64,000 nucleotides of DNA, taken from Doris montereyensis (Eukaryota > Mollusca > Gastropoda > Nudibranchia > Dorididae). Of the stretch, positions 20,905 to 35,200 are shown one piece after another. Each line of letters opens with the position of its first letter. Within the stretch, counting starts at the first letter, position 1. A program made the translations under genes and the position numbers. Under the pieces are notes generated by a model. The model saw only the letters and a list, made by a program, of their open reading frames with translations. It made no database searches and was not told where the DNA came from. The stretch spans positions 97,501 through 161,500 of the forward strand of contig JAXRKP010000239.1 of the NCBI GenBank assembly GCA_037039925.1. Direction: 5' to 3'.

Positions 20905-21215
20905 AAAGTAAAGTTCCTTCTTCAAGGCCCTTAAGGCCTGTAGAGCCGAAGCTTATCCCGGTTTCTATAGCATGAAGCGGAACAGGTGACAATAATGACC
21001 TCCTGGCCAGGACGCTAGTCTGACGCAGATTTTTACTCCCAAGCTAGTGCTTGTACCCATTTGCAATTGGGTAGAGTGGGGAAAAATGCTTGTTAAGTGT
21101 CTTTCTCGAGGAACACAACGTCGGACCTGACATTGTTAGGATTCAAACTCGGTACCTCATGATCCCCAGTCCGGCAGCCTAATCGCTTGGCCACTGACGC
21201 CACTACCTAATGATA
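20905..21215 (-). mobile_element. SINE family B copy
   Basis: The tRNA-like head is on the right (reverse of GGCGTCAGTGGCCAAGCGAT with a box B-like GAGTTTGAATCC). The body ends in GGCCTTGAAGAAGGAACTTT read on the - strand. A + strand reference is at 42690-42980. Confidence 0.75.
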
Positions 21216-21237
21216 AGGTATTTTATTACTATCATGT

Positions 21238-21425
21238 TGTAAACCCAAGGTAAAAGACCAAAAGGCAGGCCTTTGGAAAAATTGGGAAGAAGATATAAAA
21301 GAGGTACTAGAACGAAGAAATTTCACCTTCCCATAAGGAAACAGAAAACTTCAGGACAGGGTAGTGTGGAGAAAGATCATCTAAACCCATTAACTGGAAG
21401 GAGTATGAGACCTGATAAAGAAAGA
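21238..21425 (+). mobile_element. LINE 3' fragment
   Basis: Matches the last ~160 bases of the LINE at 15405-15560: GGTAAAAGACCAAAAGGCAG, GGGAAGAAGATATAA and a GGAGAAAGATCATCT end. It is a short, dead remnant that starts abruptly. Confidence 0.8.
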
Positions 21426-21917
21426 AACAAAGATAATTGTTACAACAAATAATTCAGCTTTACAACTAAATACCTAAAGACTGCCTTGTGAATTGAGCTT
21501 GGGTTTAGAAACAAAAACATTGACGCTAAAGGATTGATAATCTATTAGATCATCCTGTTCATCACATGCAGTGATTGAGAAATTTCGGTAAGATTAAGAC
21601 ATTCCATGACTTCTACCTGAAATTAAAGCATTTGAACCTGCCTCGTGAATTTTTGACATTTTATGGAAAATCTTTTCTGTTTTCATTCTTTTTTTTAAAA
21701 ATCCGTTTTCAAGAAAATTAGCAACCCCCCGGATCAGGGGGTGGGTTTTGATAATTTTACAGGAAAACATTTCACCAACATACCTCAAAACTGCTGTTGT
21801 CTAGGACAGGTCTATAACAAACACACATTATATCAACAAAATCTTCAAATTGCCTCATCCTGTGAACCACTGCAAACTATGTCACTTCTGGCTTTAGAGA
21901 AATTGAGAGGCTTTTCA

Positions 21918-22240
21918 TTTTGAGTTAGTTTACCCACATCCACAACTAAAGTGATTTGGGTTTTTTTTTTGGGGGGTAGAATTCATAATATTGTCCGGGC
22001 TGCCTTGTAAACAGCCAAGAAATCTTTAACATGCACAGAGTGTTGTGATGTGCGATAGGGTTTCGATTTTATCGTCGTCCATCTCCGATGGGACTAGGCG
22101 TCGGCCCACCTTCCTGAACCAGGGGGGGTAGATTTTACTCGACAAAAACTCAGGACAATTTTTGACCGTCAGTGGGGCTTGAACACATGACCTTTGGGTT
22201 GAGAGGCCCACACCTTGGCTCTGAACTACAAAGTCCCCAT
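21918..22240 (-). mobile_element. SINE family A copy with G7 run
   Basis: Family A body with tail left and head right. The internal G run is 22122-22128. The small open frame inside is a shadow. Confidence 0.75.
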
Positions 22241-22587
22241 AATTGAGAGGAAACATAAAAAAATGCTGCCTAATCTATGACTATGCATAAAAATAAAGAC
22301 AACAAATGAAACATTTATCTAATCTGAGATTTGATGATACACTGTACTATTGAAAATTCAACCTAAAAACTTCATGTACAAAAACATCGCAACAATCAAA
22401 GTTTACGATCAAAAATGGCTTTTCTCCCAGTCACCAAATTGAAACACAGCCATACCGGCACTCACCTTCTTTCATCTCAACCAACAGAAAGGCAAGTTAA
22501 AACAAGAAAAAAGAAATGAATACAATCTTTCGTTATAAGGACATGAAGGGGAAAGCCAGCACAGGCTCTAATCTGAGTTGCAAAATG

Positions 22588-22616
22588 AACACACACACAC
22601 ACACACACACACACGC
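22588..22616. repeat. (AC)n microsatellite
   Basis: About 13-14 AC dinucleotides. Confidence 0.95.
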
Positions 22617-22654
22617 ATGATAAACACATTCCCGTAAATGCACATACACGAATG

Positions 22655-22940
22655 CATAAAGTTCTTTCAAGGCTATTACAGCCCCAAAAAGCCAGAGCTT
22701 ATCCCAATTTCTATGGAGTGATTATATGATAACACATCACCTCCTGGGCAGGAAACTTGACTGTTCCATGTTTCATTCGCACTGGTACCCATTTGTGACT
22801 GGGTCGAACGGAGAGATGCATGTTAAGTGCGTTTTCCACGGAACACAACACCCGACAGAGCATGACCAGGATTCAAACCCAGAACCTCTGATTCCAAGTA
22901 TGGTAGCCTTATCACTAGGCCACTAATGTCACTTTCAATA
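22655..22940 (-). mobile_element. SINE family B copy
   Basis: The same layout as the copy at 20905, diverged. The head is on the right, ending near GTGACATTAGTGGCCTAGTG on the - strand. Confidence 0.7.
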
Positions 22941-23390
22941 AACATACAAAGACATAAAAATCCTTTGAAGAGGGAACCCTTTATTTTTCTTCAGCAGAAC
23001 AGAATGATTGAAATTGCATCCTTTAAGGAGGAGAATAAAAATGATTTGCTACGTTAAAAGCTAATTCCAACATCGTTTTGTTATTTAATTTGGCCACTAC
23101 AAACATAGTTGCTTGTAAATATCAGAATGTCGATAAGATCATATTGGTTTTTTGAAAAAAATTCTTTCTTTATATATTATTCACCATATCTTAATCATTA
23201 TTATTATCATATATATATTATTACACAATCTTATCAAAGCTCAATTTCTTTCTAACATTAATAATTATCTTTTTAAAAAAATTTTCAATACTGCTTGAAA
23301 TTTCACTCAATAAACAATTTGTTTCAAAGAAAATAAAGATTTCAATATCCATATCATATATATGTACAAGTCACTTTCGTTTTGCTGTGA
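22941..23390. other. AT-rich 3' flank of SETD2
   Basis: No feature is seen. Confidence 0.4.
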
Positions 23391-23397
23391 ATTTTCT

Positions 23398-23456
23398 TTT
23401 ATTGTCGCCACAAAAGCAAGTATATATTAATATCTTCTGACAGGATCCCATTTATT
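23398..23456 (-). terminator. candidate SETD2 polyadenylation signals
   Basis: On the - strand AATAAA occurs at 23456-23451 and 23403-23398, about 500-550 bases past the SETD2 stop. The region between (23457-23949) would be the 3' UTR. This is motif evidence only. Confidence 0.35.
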
Positions 23457-23949
23457 TCTCCAATTCATTTCCTTTCGCCTGCACCAGGAACCAAAAGGTC
23501 ATCGCATTCCCTCAGGTCAACGGAGTCATGCAGTGAACTTTGACCCCACTCCAGTAAAAGTTAGCATGCAGTGGTGGGCATCAATGCCTGGGGTGGCATT
23601 TAAATCCTGAAATATCAATGCCTTACGTCCTCCTCCCTTTCATTAAAGTTGATCTGCTGTGGGTAAATAAAACAATTGTTAAAAAATTGAAACAGTAACG
23701 GTGAACTTTTTAAGACTCTTCCCTATGTTAACTAATTTCTTAAAGTAAGAGTTGACCTAAAACTGAATGACTGCAGTGTGAAGCTGAGTAGTAAAGCAAG
23801 TCCATTCAGCTGCGGTGAACCCTCAAATCTGGTGTGGGGGCGGGTGAGCTGGTTAAAGGGAGCACATCCATCAGTGTATTAATTCCAATTTGGTGGGGTG
23901 AATTATCACAGCAACACCGTTTCATGGTTTTCGGCTGGTTTTTCAGTCT

Positions 23950-24123
23950 TCAGATGAGAGCCTCATCCTGTTGAGGGGAGGCCACCTTTCTGTAACTGGT
24001 TCCAAATTTGCCCATGTATTTTCGCACATAGTCTTTGGCCTTGGCTTTGACATTCTCGTTGACCTCCAGGTCCTCCACGTGGCGGCAATGCTTGAGCTCC
24101 TTTGACATGACGTGATGGGTCAA
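23950..24123 (-). CDS. SETD2: SETD2 last exon, second half of SRI domain
   Basis: Acceptor CTCAATTCCAG. Reads [20 protein letters not shown], then [16 protein letters not shown] and GKFGTSYRK, ending DEALI and TGA at 23952-23950. These are the later helices of the Set2-Rpb1 interacting domain and the family's usual C-terminus. Confidence 0.95.
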   Translation of the reverse strand: MTHHVMSKELKHCRHVEDLEVNENVKAKAKDYVRKYMGKFGTSYRKVASPQQDEALI

Positions 24124-27100
24124 CTGGAATTGAGGGAAAGTGAAAAAAAGGAAATGTGAGTAATTCAATATAAAAGCAAGTGTAAAAACGACATGTTTTC
24201 AGGTGATAGTTGGAAATTGAGAGAGGAATGTCAGTCAATAAGGAAGAATATAAGACGACTTTAATTCCTGTGTTAGTTGGAAATTGAGAGATAAATGTCG
24301 GTAAATAAAGAAGCAGGAATGTAAATGGCAAACACCTCCTGTACCATATTTAATCTCACACTTAAAATAACAACACATTGCAAAGCAATCTTTCTCAACC
24401 TTCCTGATATAACTAGAAAGGAATTCATCATTTCACTCTAGATCTTACTAGATTGAATCCAGATCTATCATAAAATAGCCTGTCTGTCTAGAATCTAAAT
24501 CTAGAAGAATCTAGACCTAGATCTATATCTAGATCAACAACGTGTGCTTATTTTCAAGATCTCTCTATCCGACTAGAATCTAGATCTAGATTTCAATTTC
24601 TCTGGAACACCGCGCAAGTAATAATTTTAATTCGTTAACGAGCTAGATCTATTTATACGCTGATATACTAGCCCAAGCTATAGCCTAGGGAAAGCTATGG
24701 CGTAGGGCTGTCAAGCAGTCATAAAAAAAAATCTAGAATCTAAGTCATTTCACTCAAGCAAATCGATCTCTTGTCCAGCTCTAAATCTAGAATTTAGAAC
24801 AGACTATTAAATCACAATAATCCACAAATAGGATTATAACATAAATTGCACATAATGCAATAGGAAGTGTAAAATGACTTAGCTCCAATTTTCTTGGAAT
24901 GAAAGAATTAAAAATCATCGACCATAGATCACATTCACAACTGAACCGTACGACTGCAGAAAGGCAAGAGGCAAGTCAGTGCATCTCAACATTATCTAAA
25001 TCTATACCAAAGTCCTTAAAGTGAAAGCCTATTTCCACAACAAATGCGTTAATAAATTTCAGAGTAAAAATCTGAAAAATCTGAAAGGAAAATAGGAAGG
25101 CTCCGATTTTTAAATCTAAAATCTTCTCGTGTGAGTAGTAAGGTCTCACGGATCAGTGTGGAAATTGTTATTCGTCGTGAAAGCGAAAGTGAAAGTGAAA
25201 ATAAAGCAGCATGCTTCCGCTTATGATTAATATGAAAATTGGCGATGGGCCTGGAGTTGGGGAATTTTATCCTGTTGTGCTTAACCATCTCACATAGAAC
25301 GGTTTTAATAAAAGGGAAGAAAAAGAAATTTAAGAGAAAAATATGTTAAAAGCAGAATACCTCAAATAATCTGAAATCAGAGGAAATCTGAAAGATTTAC
25401 ATCCCTGAAGAAGAATAGAGAACAACTCATTTCTTTCATTGGCTGGAAATTGAATTTAAATGTCAGAAAAATAAGGATCTTGAGAAGGTGGAGGCAACCA
25501 GTTATTTTAAGCCACAGAGAACAGCCAACGTCCAAAAAGAAGTATTAATATAATTATGTTTTTCCTTGTCAGCAATATCAACACAACACACCTTTCTAGC
25601 TAGATGCTTGAAGTCTTCAGTTGAGTTTATCCTTCCAACCTTGCAGTCGGGTTTACGATACGGGTTGAGACAAAGCACGATGAATCCCGACATCTTGCAA
25701 CGGAACTGTTCTTTGATCTTTTTGGCCAGCTCACTGGAGGTGTCGGCGGCGGCCGTTGTTGTCTTCCTTTTCGACTGCTGTTGACAGGAAAACAATCGTA
25801 ATGAATAAGACTAGCTATGCATATTATTTTTCCTTGCTATAATGTGATACATGATGAGAAATTTAAAATCAAAAGTCTAATTTATTCAAACTCTTTACAC
25901 ACATACAGTAGTAGCAGTCTAATATCATGCCCTTTCGGAGATTGAAAAATCATGCTGGCAGGCAGAGCGTGCTGCAGCTGGAACTTTATGCAGCCAACAG
26001 CCATCCGTCGTTTCTACCTGACAAACACGCAACAAACCAATGCAAGTTTCCTCGTTCATCAAACCACAAAAATTTGAAGACCACATAACGAATAACATAA
26101 TTGAGCCCTACATCACAAACAATACAAATTGCTACACAATACCACCATCGCATACGAAATCTACAGAAACTCTTTCTTCATCCGTACCATCATTGGCTGG
26201 AATTACCTCAATGAACATACCATCAACTCAACATCAATCGAAATTTTCAGAGAAAGACTGACACGTTTATAAACTGTTCGTTGTGATTACGCCAATACTG
26301 GTTTCTACAAAGTATGAACCAGATTCAGATTTAGAGAGATCGACAACTGACCTTAACGATCTCCTCCGTCTGAACAGGATCGATGTCCATGTCATTTTCA
26401 GAGTCATCTTCGTTCTGGTCCCAGCTTGGCAACTCCCACTGTGTTTGCCTGGCAAGAAAAACAAGAGTTTGGGGTTTGTTTTTTAAATCACGATGATGCT
26501 GGCTGGCCCAGGGTTGTTTTTTAAATCACGATGATGCTGGCTGGCCCAGGGTTGTTTTATAAATCACAATGATGCTGGCTGGCCCAGGGTTGTTTTGGGG
26601 TTGGGTTTTTTCCCCACAAAAGCCAAGTGCTCTTCGGAAAGGTACTTCACTCTGCTGTCCTCAATCAACTCAAGTGTAAATGAGTACCCAACTAGGGGCT
26701 TTGTGTGCTTAATTGAAACTTACCCTATCCACCATATGTGGCGATCTCAGGGTGAACTAAGAGAAAACAGCACGATATTAGGTTAGTGAAAGAGTGAAAC
26801 GAAAGAAGTAGGACATACCTGTAGCACCCGCCAACCGCCCACAAGCTAGGGGTCTAGAAGGATCTTGTCAGAGTGCTAGTACAAAGCAAGCGAGAGGCAG
26901 CTGCACTATATGCTTCCCCAATTTTCCTTCAAACCCCCTTGTCCCACATACTATGGCCTTCTCCTTTGTCTATGTCAATCATTTCTGTTTTACTAGTAGA
27001 GCAATCTTCTCCATGATAAAATCGATCGTTTAAAAGACTGCAATAGTATGCTTTTTGTATTCTTTTCTTTGTCTTGTATTGACAATGTTGTTGTTGTTGT

Positions 27101-29731
27101 TGGTGATGGTGGTGGTGGTAGTGGTGGTTTGTTTGTTTAATTAAAATTTACCCCGTCCACCATTGTGGTGATCTCAGGGTGAATTAAGAGAAAACAGCGA
27201 GATAAAAGAGAAGTGAGAGTAAAAGGAAAGAAGTGGGATCCACCAACAGCGCCCGCGGTACTGGTGGTAGTGGTGGGTTGTTTCCTTCTCTCCTCTAGAA
27301 AAGACGAAGACAAATGCCAACACTCCACGCATCCGCCATCCCACTAGATCAGGTGGTATTTCCTTACCTAGTGAATGCATGGTAGTAATAGACTCTGCTC
27401 TCGGCATCCTTGGCTGTTTTCCAGTTAGGCGGCAGTTTGGTGACTGGCGCGGTTGGTGGGGAAGGTGGCGGTGGGACTTCCTCTTCAAACTCAAAGCTTA
27501 CTGGCACGGAATCTGATATCACTGAGTCGTTTGCCTGAGGAAAAGAGAGGGAGGGGGAAAGACGCAATTGTTGCAGATGAGTGGCTGTCAAACATGGATG
27601 TAACATTGTGTGCTTGTAACAATGTGACAATCAACCCAACCAACCAACGTGATGCCATACTAAGATTTTGTCTTTGAGTTGAACTCTGTTTATTTTTGGA
27701 CAAAAATATGAGATAAAAGGAAAGTGATTACAACTGCTGCTTGGCTTCTATTCAGATGACTTTCATTTTACCATGGCATCAATGGCCGAGTGATTACGCT
27801 GACTGGCTTGGGATCATAATGCCCTGGGTTCAAATCCTTGCCAGGCTAGGTCCGACGTTGTTTTTCTTAGCAAAAAAAATTAACATGCATTTTCCCCACT
27901 CAACCTAGGTGTAAATGGGTAAGCGCACTAGCTTCTAGCTTAAAAGAAATGACATTGAATAATATTGAAGCCCCATAGGAACAAAGACGAGACAAATACA
28001 AGGAAAAGACAGGAAAAAACCCTGGCCACCATGGGGATCGAACCCGTGAAGTCTGTGTCGGTATCCAATGCCTTGCTATGAAAAGAAAGCGTGCTACCAA
28101 CAAGCTGACTACACTCGGTTGGTAGCACGCTTTCTGTTCATGGCAAAGTGATGGGTGCCAACGCAGAGATCGTGGGTTCGATCGATCCCCATGGTGGCCA
28201 GGTTTCTTTTGTCTATTCCTTGTATTTGTCTGGTCTTTGTTCTAATGGGGCTTTAATATTTTATTCAAAGTCATTTCATTCACTTACAACATGACCCTTG
28301 CCTCACTGTTTGCCTTTGGCTCCTAGCTTTATCCCGTGTCAGACCAGCGTCCTGACCAGGCGGTGATTATAATCACCTGTTCCGCTTTACGCTGCAGAAA
28401 CTGGGATAAGTTCCGGATCTTTTGAGCTGTATTTGGCCCGTTTCTACTCTATCCATATCACCTTTACTTTCGCCTGGTCTGAATAGACCTAGCTACCCAT
28501 TTCGCTGCAGGGTTGACAGCGGGGCCGGAAGAATTTGCCCAGAATGGAAATCGAACTAGGGCCTCCTGCGTGGCAGTCAGACACTCTTTACTCTTTGGAC
28601 TGATCTAGCAGGGCCTTAGAATGAATGAATAGAAAATATATACAAAATACTACAGAATTTACCTGATAACCAGGGGCTGGCTGAGAAAGAGGAAGAGGAA
28701 CAGTCTGTTGTGTCATTGGCTGCCCAGTCACCGGATCAACGATAGTCGGCGGCAAAGACTGTCCGGAAGCCGGGTCGACAAAGGGAAGTGGACACGGCCC
28801 CGGCCCTGCAGCGAACTGGTCCGTCAACGGATCGATGGACAGGTGGAGGGGCTGCATAGTGACTGGCGGGACGACGTGGGCTGGCGGGAGGGCTTGGTCG
28901 AGGTGGGGCTCTGCGGGGTGAAGGAACGGATCCGTCGCAGGGTGAACGGGCTGACCGGTGCTGGGGTCGAGCGGCAGCGGCTGACCAGTGGCAGGGTCAA
29001 AGTGAACCGGCTGACCAGTGATAGGATCGATGTGGGGGTGAGTGATGGGATGTCCAGTGTGAGGGTCAAACGTCTGACTGGCATGAGGGTCGAAATAAGG
29101 CTCCGTCGCCGGAATGACGGGCTGACCCGTGATAGGGTCGATGACGGGCTGACCTGTGATGGGGTCGATGACGGGCTCGTGGGCCAGTTGGGAGGGGTCG
29201 ACCCCGTGAAGGTGGGGTCTTGCTGCTGCTGGTGGAAATAATAGTACTGGGGTCTTCCATCAGCCTCTCGTGCAGCATGTAGGCCTCTTGCTGCCTCTGC
29301 AGCTCCTCGGCCGCCGCCTGAGCTGCCAACTCGTCCTCTGCCTTGATCCTGGCCTCAAACCGCTGTCGCCGCTCTTCTTTGGTCAGCTTAGGCGTGCTTG
29401 ATTTCCTACACAAAGTTGAGAGGGCAAGAAAAAGAGTGCACGCGTTAGGATAATAAGATGTGAAGCTGATGGAGACGGCACACAAGAACAGATTTTGGGT
29501 TGTTTTGCATTGAAATTTGCCCTGTCCACCATATAATGCAGTGATATCAAATCAATATGTGGATTAATATGAAGTTGAAATACATGTCTGAGGGCGAAAG
29601 GAACGACTTAGCGCCTACCAGTAGTAGGTTAAAATGTTTAAATGTTTAAACAAATCAATAAATAGATAAATAAACACATAAATAAAGAAAGAAAGAAATA
29701 ATAAAGAAATAAATAAATAAATAAATAAATA

Positions 29732-29775
<44 letters not shown>

Positions 29776-31028
29776 AGAGAAAGAAAGAAAGAGAAAGAAA
29801 GAAAGAAAGAAAGAAATAAGAAGAGTTTCTAATAATCATGAGCAAAGTAAGTACATTTGATTACTATTGACTTTGTTGTTATCTCGATTTGGAGTCAGCG
29901 CAAAAGATAGCTTTTATTAAAGCAAAGTATACCAGTTAAACAAAAGATAAGATAAGATAAGCTAAGATAATCTGCATTTGTCCTTTTGGGAAATTTGTTT
30001 TAGTCTCAATGTCATATAACATTTCACAAACAAACAACCATTTCTTAAATTATATAATATGACACAAATTACATAGACTAATAACAGAATCCATGTGGAA
30101 TGGTGCAAACAGAATCCACGTGGAATGGTGTAAATAGAATCCTGAATGATGCAAACAGAATCCACATGGAATGGTACAAACAGATTCCACATGGAATGGT
30201 GCAAACAGAATCCATGTAGAATGGTGCAAATAGAATCCTGAATGGTGCAAACAGAATTCACGTGGAATGGTGCAAACAGAATCCATGTGGAATGGTGCAA
30301 ACAGAATCCACGTGAAACGATGCAAACAGAATCCACGTGGAATGGTACCAATAGAATCCTGAATGGTGCAAACAGAATCCATGTGAATTGGTGCAAACAG
30401 AATCCACGTGAAATGATGCAAACAGAATCACGTGGAATGGTACCAATAGAATCCTGAATGGTGCAAACAGAATCCACGTGAAATGGTGCAAACAGAATCC
30501 ATGTGGAATGGTGCGAATAGAATCCACACGGAATGGTACAAACAGAATCCATGGAATGGTGCAAACAAATATGGAAAGTAACCATTAAAAGTTATTTTCA
30601 TATTATTTGTTTGCTTTGTTGAATTTAGTCACCACGAATAGAAACAGAATGGTACAAACAGAATCCACATGGAATGGTGCAAACAAATATGGAAAGTAAC
30701 CATTAAAAGTTATTTTCATATTATTTGTTTGCTTTGTTGACATTTACCCCGTTCACCATTGCGGTGATCTTACGGGTGAATTAAGAGGAAGCGGGAAGAT
30801 GAAAAATAAGTGAAAGAGCCCACTTTTCATGTGACAAGAGAATGAAAAATAAAGAGGATATATAGCAGTAGTAGTAAGCATATCTCTTCCACACTCAGGG
30901 AAAGCAAACAATACATGCCATTTATTGGCCGCACATTAGCTCTCTTCTTGCAATAACTAGACTGTTAAAACATCTAAATAAAGCAGTAATGAGAGGATTC
31001 TCTTTATTTAACATCACCAAAAGTGTCT

Positions 31029-31060
<32 letters not shown>

Positions 31061-32240
31061 CCACCTAGAAAAAAGTACATATTTTTAGGCTCAGGGTCAT
31101 GAGGTTCTGGATTCACATCTTAGCAATATTATGTTGATTTCGTGTTAGCTGAAAGAGAAGTATGTGTAACAATCAACCCAAGTGATCTTGGTTACCAGGG
31201 TCAGCTGGGAAGTAAAACCTGCAACTTCCACCAAGACCAGCCTCCTTTCCGCTTCATAGCTACAGAAACTGGGATATGTTTCAGCTCTATGACACTCCAG
31301 TGGGAAGAGCCAGATCATTACCTCTATGCCATCATGCCTGTCTACTGGCTGGGACAACAAAACCTGCACGAAGACCAGCGTCCTGTCCATTTAGGCGATA
31401 TGTTAGATATCAGAATCAAACTCAGGCCTCCTGGATGGTAGTCACGTCGATTTGCCAGCTGAGCTACCGGTGGTGAGATAAGCAGTGAAAAGATATGGTC
31501 TCCCGTCCAAACGGTAAAAAAAAACAAAAGGTAGTAGCGAGTGTTTCGCACTTACCTTTCTTCATCATCCAATGATCTCTTGCGAATAACCCTGGAGGAG
31601 CTTTTCCGTTTCCACTTGGCATAGGGATCTGGGTCAAGAGAATGGGAAATGTCAGTAGGAAAAAAAAAATGTTTTAAAGGTTAACGGCAAAACTAGAGGT
31701 GAGTATAAAAGCACCAAGTGTGGTTGCAATTCCCCACTATCCTGCTTTGGATTGAGCCTAGGTTAATAGGGGTCCAAGAGATTTGATTTTGATTTTGATT
31801 TCACCCACATCCACAACTAAGAGGGTTTTGGTAGGAATTTAAAATTTTGCCCGGACTGCCCTGTAACCAGCCAAGGCATCTTTAACGAGCACAGAGTGTT
31901 GTGATCTGCACACGGAACCTCCTTTTTATTGTCCGTCACTGATTGGACTAGGTGTCGATCCACCTACCTAAATCGGGGGGGGGGGGGGGGGGGGATAGAT
32001 TTTACTCGAAAAAACTCAAGATAAGTTTTCAGACTTGCCGGGGCTTAAACCCACAACTCTTTGGTGGAGAGGCCAACACCTTGCCTCTGGAATACTGAGT
32101 CCCCAAGGTCCAAGAGAACCCTGGAAGCAGCAACCATTACATTTACCAGTTCTGCTTGTCAAACAATTGAAGCAATGTTTCTGTTTGACGAATGAATTCC
32201 ATGTTGAAAGACTATCTTGGTCGGGTAAAATGCGCTCCAA

Positions 32241-32279
<39 letters not shown>

Positions 32280-35200
32280 TGTCAAAATCCCATTTTTAAA
32301 GAGTACCAGAATGAACAATTTTAAAAAATACATATATTCATTTACATAACCTGTAATAGCAAAAAAAACAACTTTAATCTAAGGAATGAAACAAAAAACA
32401 TAAGTAAAATCCTTTCTGAAGAGCGAAATTTGTTATTATTATTTTTTTAAAATTGAAATGTATGTCAAAAGTTACCACTTGAAAGACTGCATCTAAAGGC
32501 TGAAATAACTTGGCGGAAAAGAAGTAAACATATCCGTGGGGGAAAATATCCTTAGTCCAAGTAAGATCAGGCAAGACCGAAAACTATGAAGAATCTTATA
32601 CATAATGTTTTTCCATCTAAACTGTAAAAGAAGTTATGAAATACAGGACCACTATTGAAAAGGGTAAAAACAAAAACAATCCAGTTACTACAGAAAAGGA
32701 AATGAATATATACCTCGAAAAGAACCACATTAAGAAACTTTTAGTTTCGTTCTTTGGACTATCCAGAGTCAGAGGAATTAAGTAAAAAGAAAGAGGGGGA
32801 AGGGGGAATAAACGAAGACAAAATTAAAAAACTTGACTGTTTGCATGCGAAATCTTTAAAAAAAATTATAAAAAAACTGTTAAATAAATCTAAATATATA
32901 ATTCTGAGTTGGTCGTACTTTGTTCACCAAAGGCTCTGTTGCCAGTGCATTAAGAGTAACCACATTTTGCATGTAGGTTCTAAATGATCTGAAGATCGTT
33001 TTCATTTCAAGAAAATTATTGACAATGTCATTGTTTCCCCGTCTTTGAGTAGAATATTTATTCACCTAAGTCGTCGTTTTGAACAAGTTTTATCAAAAGT
33101 TAGAATAGAAAGCAAGATGACAGACATGTGAAAGAAAGAGTGAAAGGAAAGAAGTAGGACATACCAGTAGCATCCGTCAACCACCCACCACCTACCCCCC
33201 CACCCAACCCCCACTGACACTGACACATTGATTAAGAAAGAATTCATGCTTACCTGCAGTCCCAGGCTCTTTCTTAGACAGGACATCTGGCAAGAAGGAA
33301 CAACAAAAACGAGTGAACGAATAAACAAAATAAATAGTAAAATTCATTAATCAACACAAATAAATGGGAGGTGCATGTTTTGTTACGGATGACATATTAA
33401 TGACAGTAGAATGTGTGGTGGTGTGTCGAAGTGAACAGTGAAGAAGCAGCGCAAAGGTCAGAGAGACAGGATGCCTTTGTCAAGCTTTTGGCTAAAGCAA
33501 AAAGAATCAAAAGAAAGCAAGGTGGACCTACCAGTACCAGCAGTGCCTGCCATCCATCCGCCCTTCAACTAAATGGAAGACAGAATGTCTTAAAAGTGTT
33601 TAAATTATGGCTGTGTGCACGCATGGGTGAATGTATATGACATATAGGACCAAGGTAGTATGGCCTTCGATTGTAGGATTCCCTTTTGATGGAACTGTTA
33701 TTGGTGTCGTGTGTGGTTTGACAGCAAGAAGAAGAGGCAGGTGTACTTTTGGGTTTGGTTCAGAATGAAGTGAGACGTACGGCCTAGCAAGACGGAAACG
33801 CAAATGAAATTTTATTTTTTTATAACTCCACATGACTAGTCTAGCCAAAAGCACAAGTTGAGGCCTGGGCGGAATTTTGCATGCAGTGACATGCAGTCAG
33901 TCACACCAATCAAAACCCAGTGATTACTTGTCATGACCAAACGGAAATAACCACGGGTCAAAACAGAATGTACGACGCAAATGACATTGCTATTCGTTTT
34001 TCCGGTGAGAAAAAAACTATTCTTTTAGCACAGCAAAACAGAACAAACCAAAACCCCCAGAAAAAACAACACTCCATCTTCACACGTGAACACAAATGAA
34101 TAGCTGTGGCAGACGACTGAAAATAAGGCATTAGCAAGAGATGACTTGGAGATACGGCAGCTGCATTCAGATGACTGTAAATATGGCTTCTGCTTCTCTC
34201 AGACGATTGCAGATAGAGCATTTGATTTCAGATGACTGCAATAATGCATTTTCAGATAATGCATTTTTTCCTTTCAGATGATTACAGATAAGGCATTTGC
34301 TTTCACATTGAAGCAGATACGGCATTTAATTTCAGAGAATTACTTTTCCATGATCAGATGACATTTGATGACTGACAATAACATAAATTTTCAGATAACT
34401 TTGATCAGACATATTTGCTTTTAGATGACTGACAGTAAGATATAATTTGGTTTCAGATGATTACAAATGACTGGTGATTAATAGCAGTAAACATTTGCTT
34501 ACAGATGACTGGTAAGATAAGTTGCTTTTAATCATTTGCTTACAGTCATTTGATTTCTGATCACTAACAATGAGGCAATTCATTTGCTTACAGACAATTG
34601 GTGATAAGGCAACATTTGCTCTCAGATGACTGCTGATAAGGCATAACATTTGATTACAGATGACTGATAGTGAAACATATCTGCTTTCAGACAATGGTTA
34701 TAAGATATAACATTTGATTACAGATGACTGGTGACAAGGCATAACATTTGCTTACAGATGACTGGTGATAAGGCAAACATTTGCTTACAGTCATTTGATT
34801 TCTGATCTGATGAAGGCATAACATTTGCTTACAGATGACTGGTGATAAGGTATAACATTTGCTTACAGATGACTGGTGATAAGGCATAACATTTGATTAC
34901 AGATGACTGATAACATTTGCTTACAGATGATAAGGCATAACATCTGATTTCTGATCATTTGCATAACATTTGCTTATCAGATGACTGGTGATAAGGCAAA
35001 CATTTGCTTACAGATGACTGCTGATAAGGCATAACATTTGCTTACAGATGACTGGTAATAAGGCATAACATTTGCTTACAGATGACTGGTGACAAGGCAT
35101 AACATTTGCTTACAGATGACTGGTGATAAGGCATAACATTTGCTTATAACATTTGATTTCTGATCATAGGTGATGAGGCATAACATTTGCTTACAGATGA

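Noticed and set aside
31142..31441. 99-codon + strand protein
   Set aside because: It overlaps a tRNA-derived SINE on the - strand that explains the sequence.
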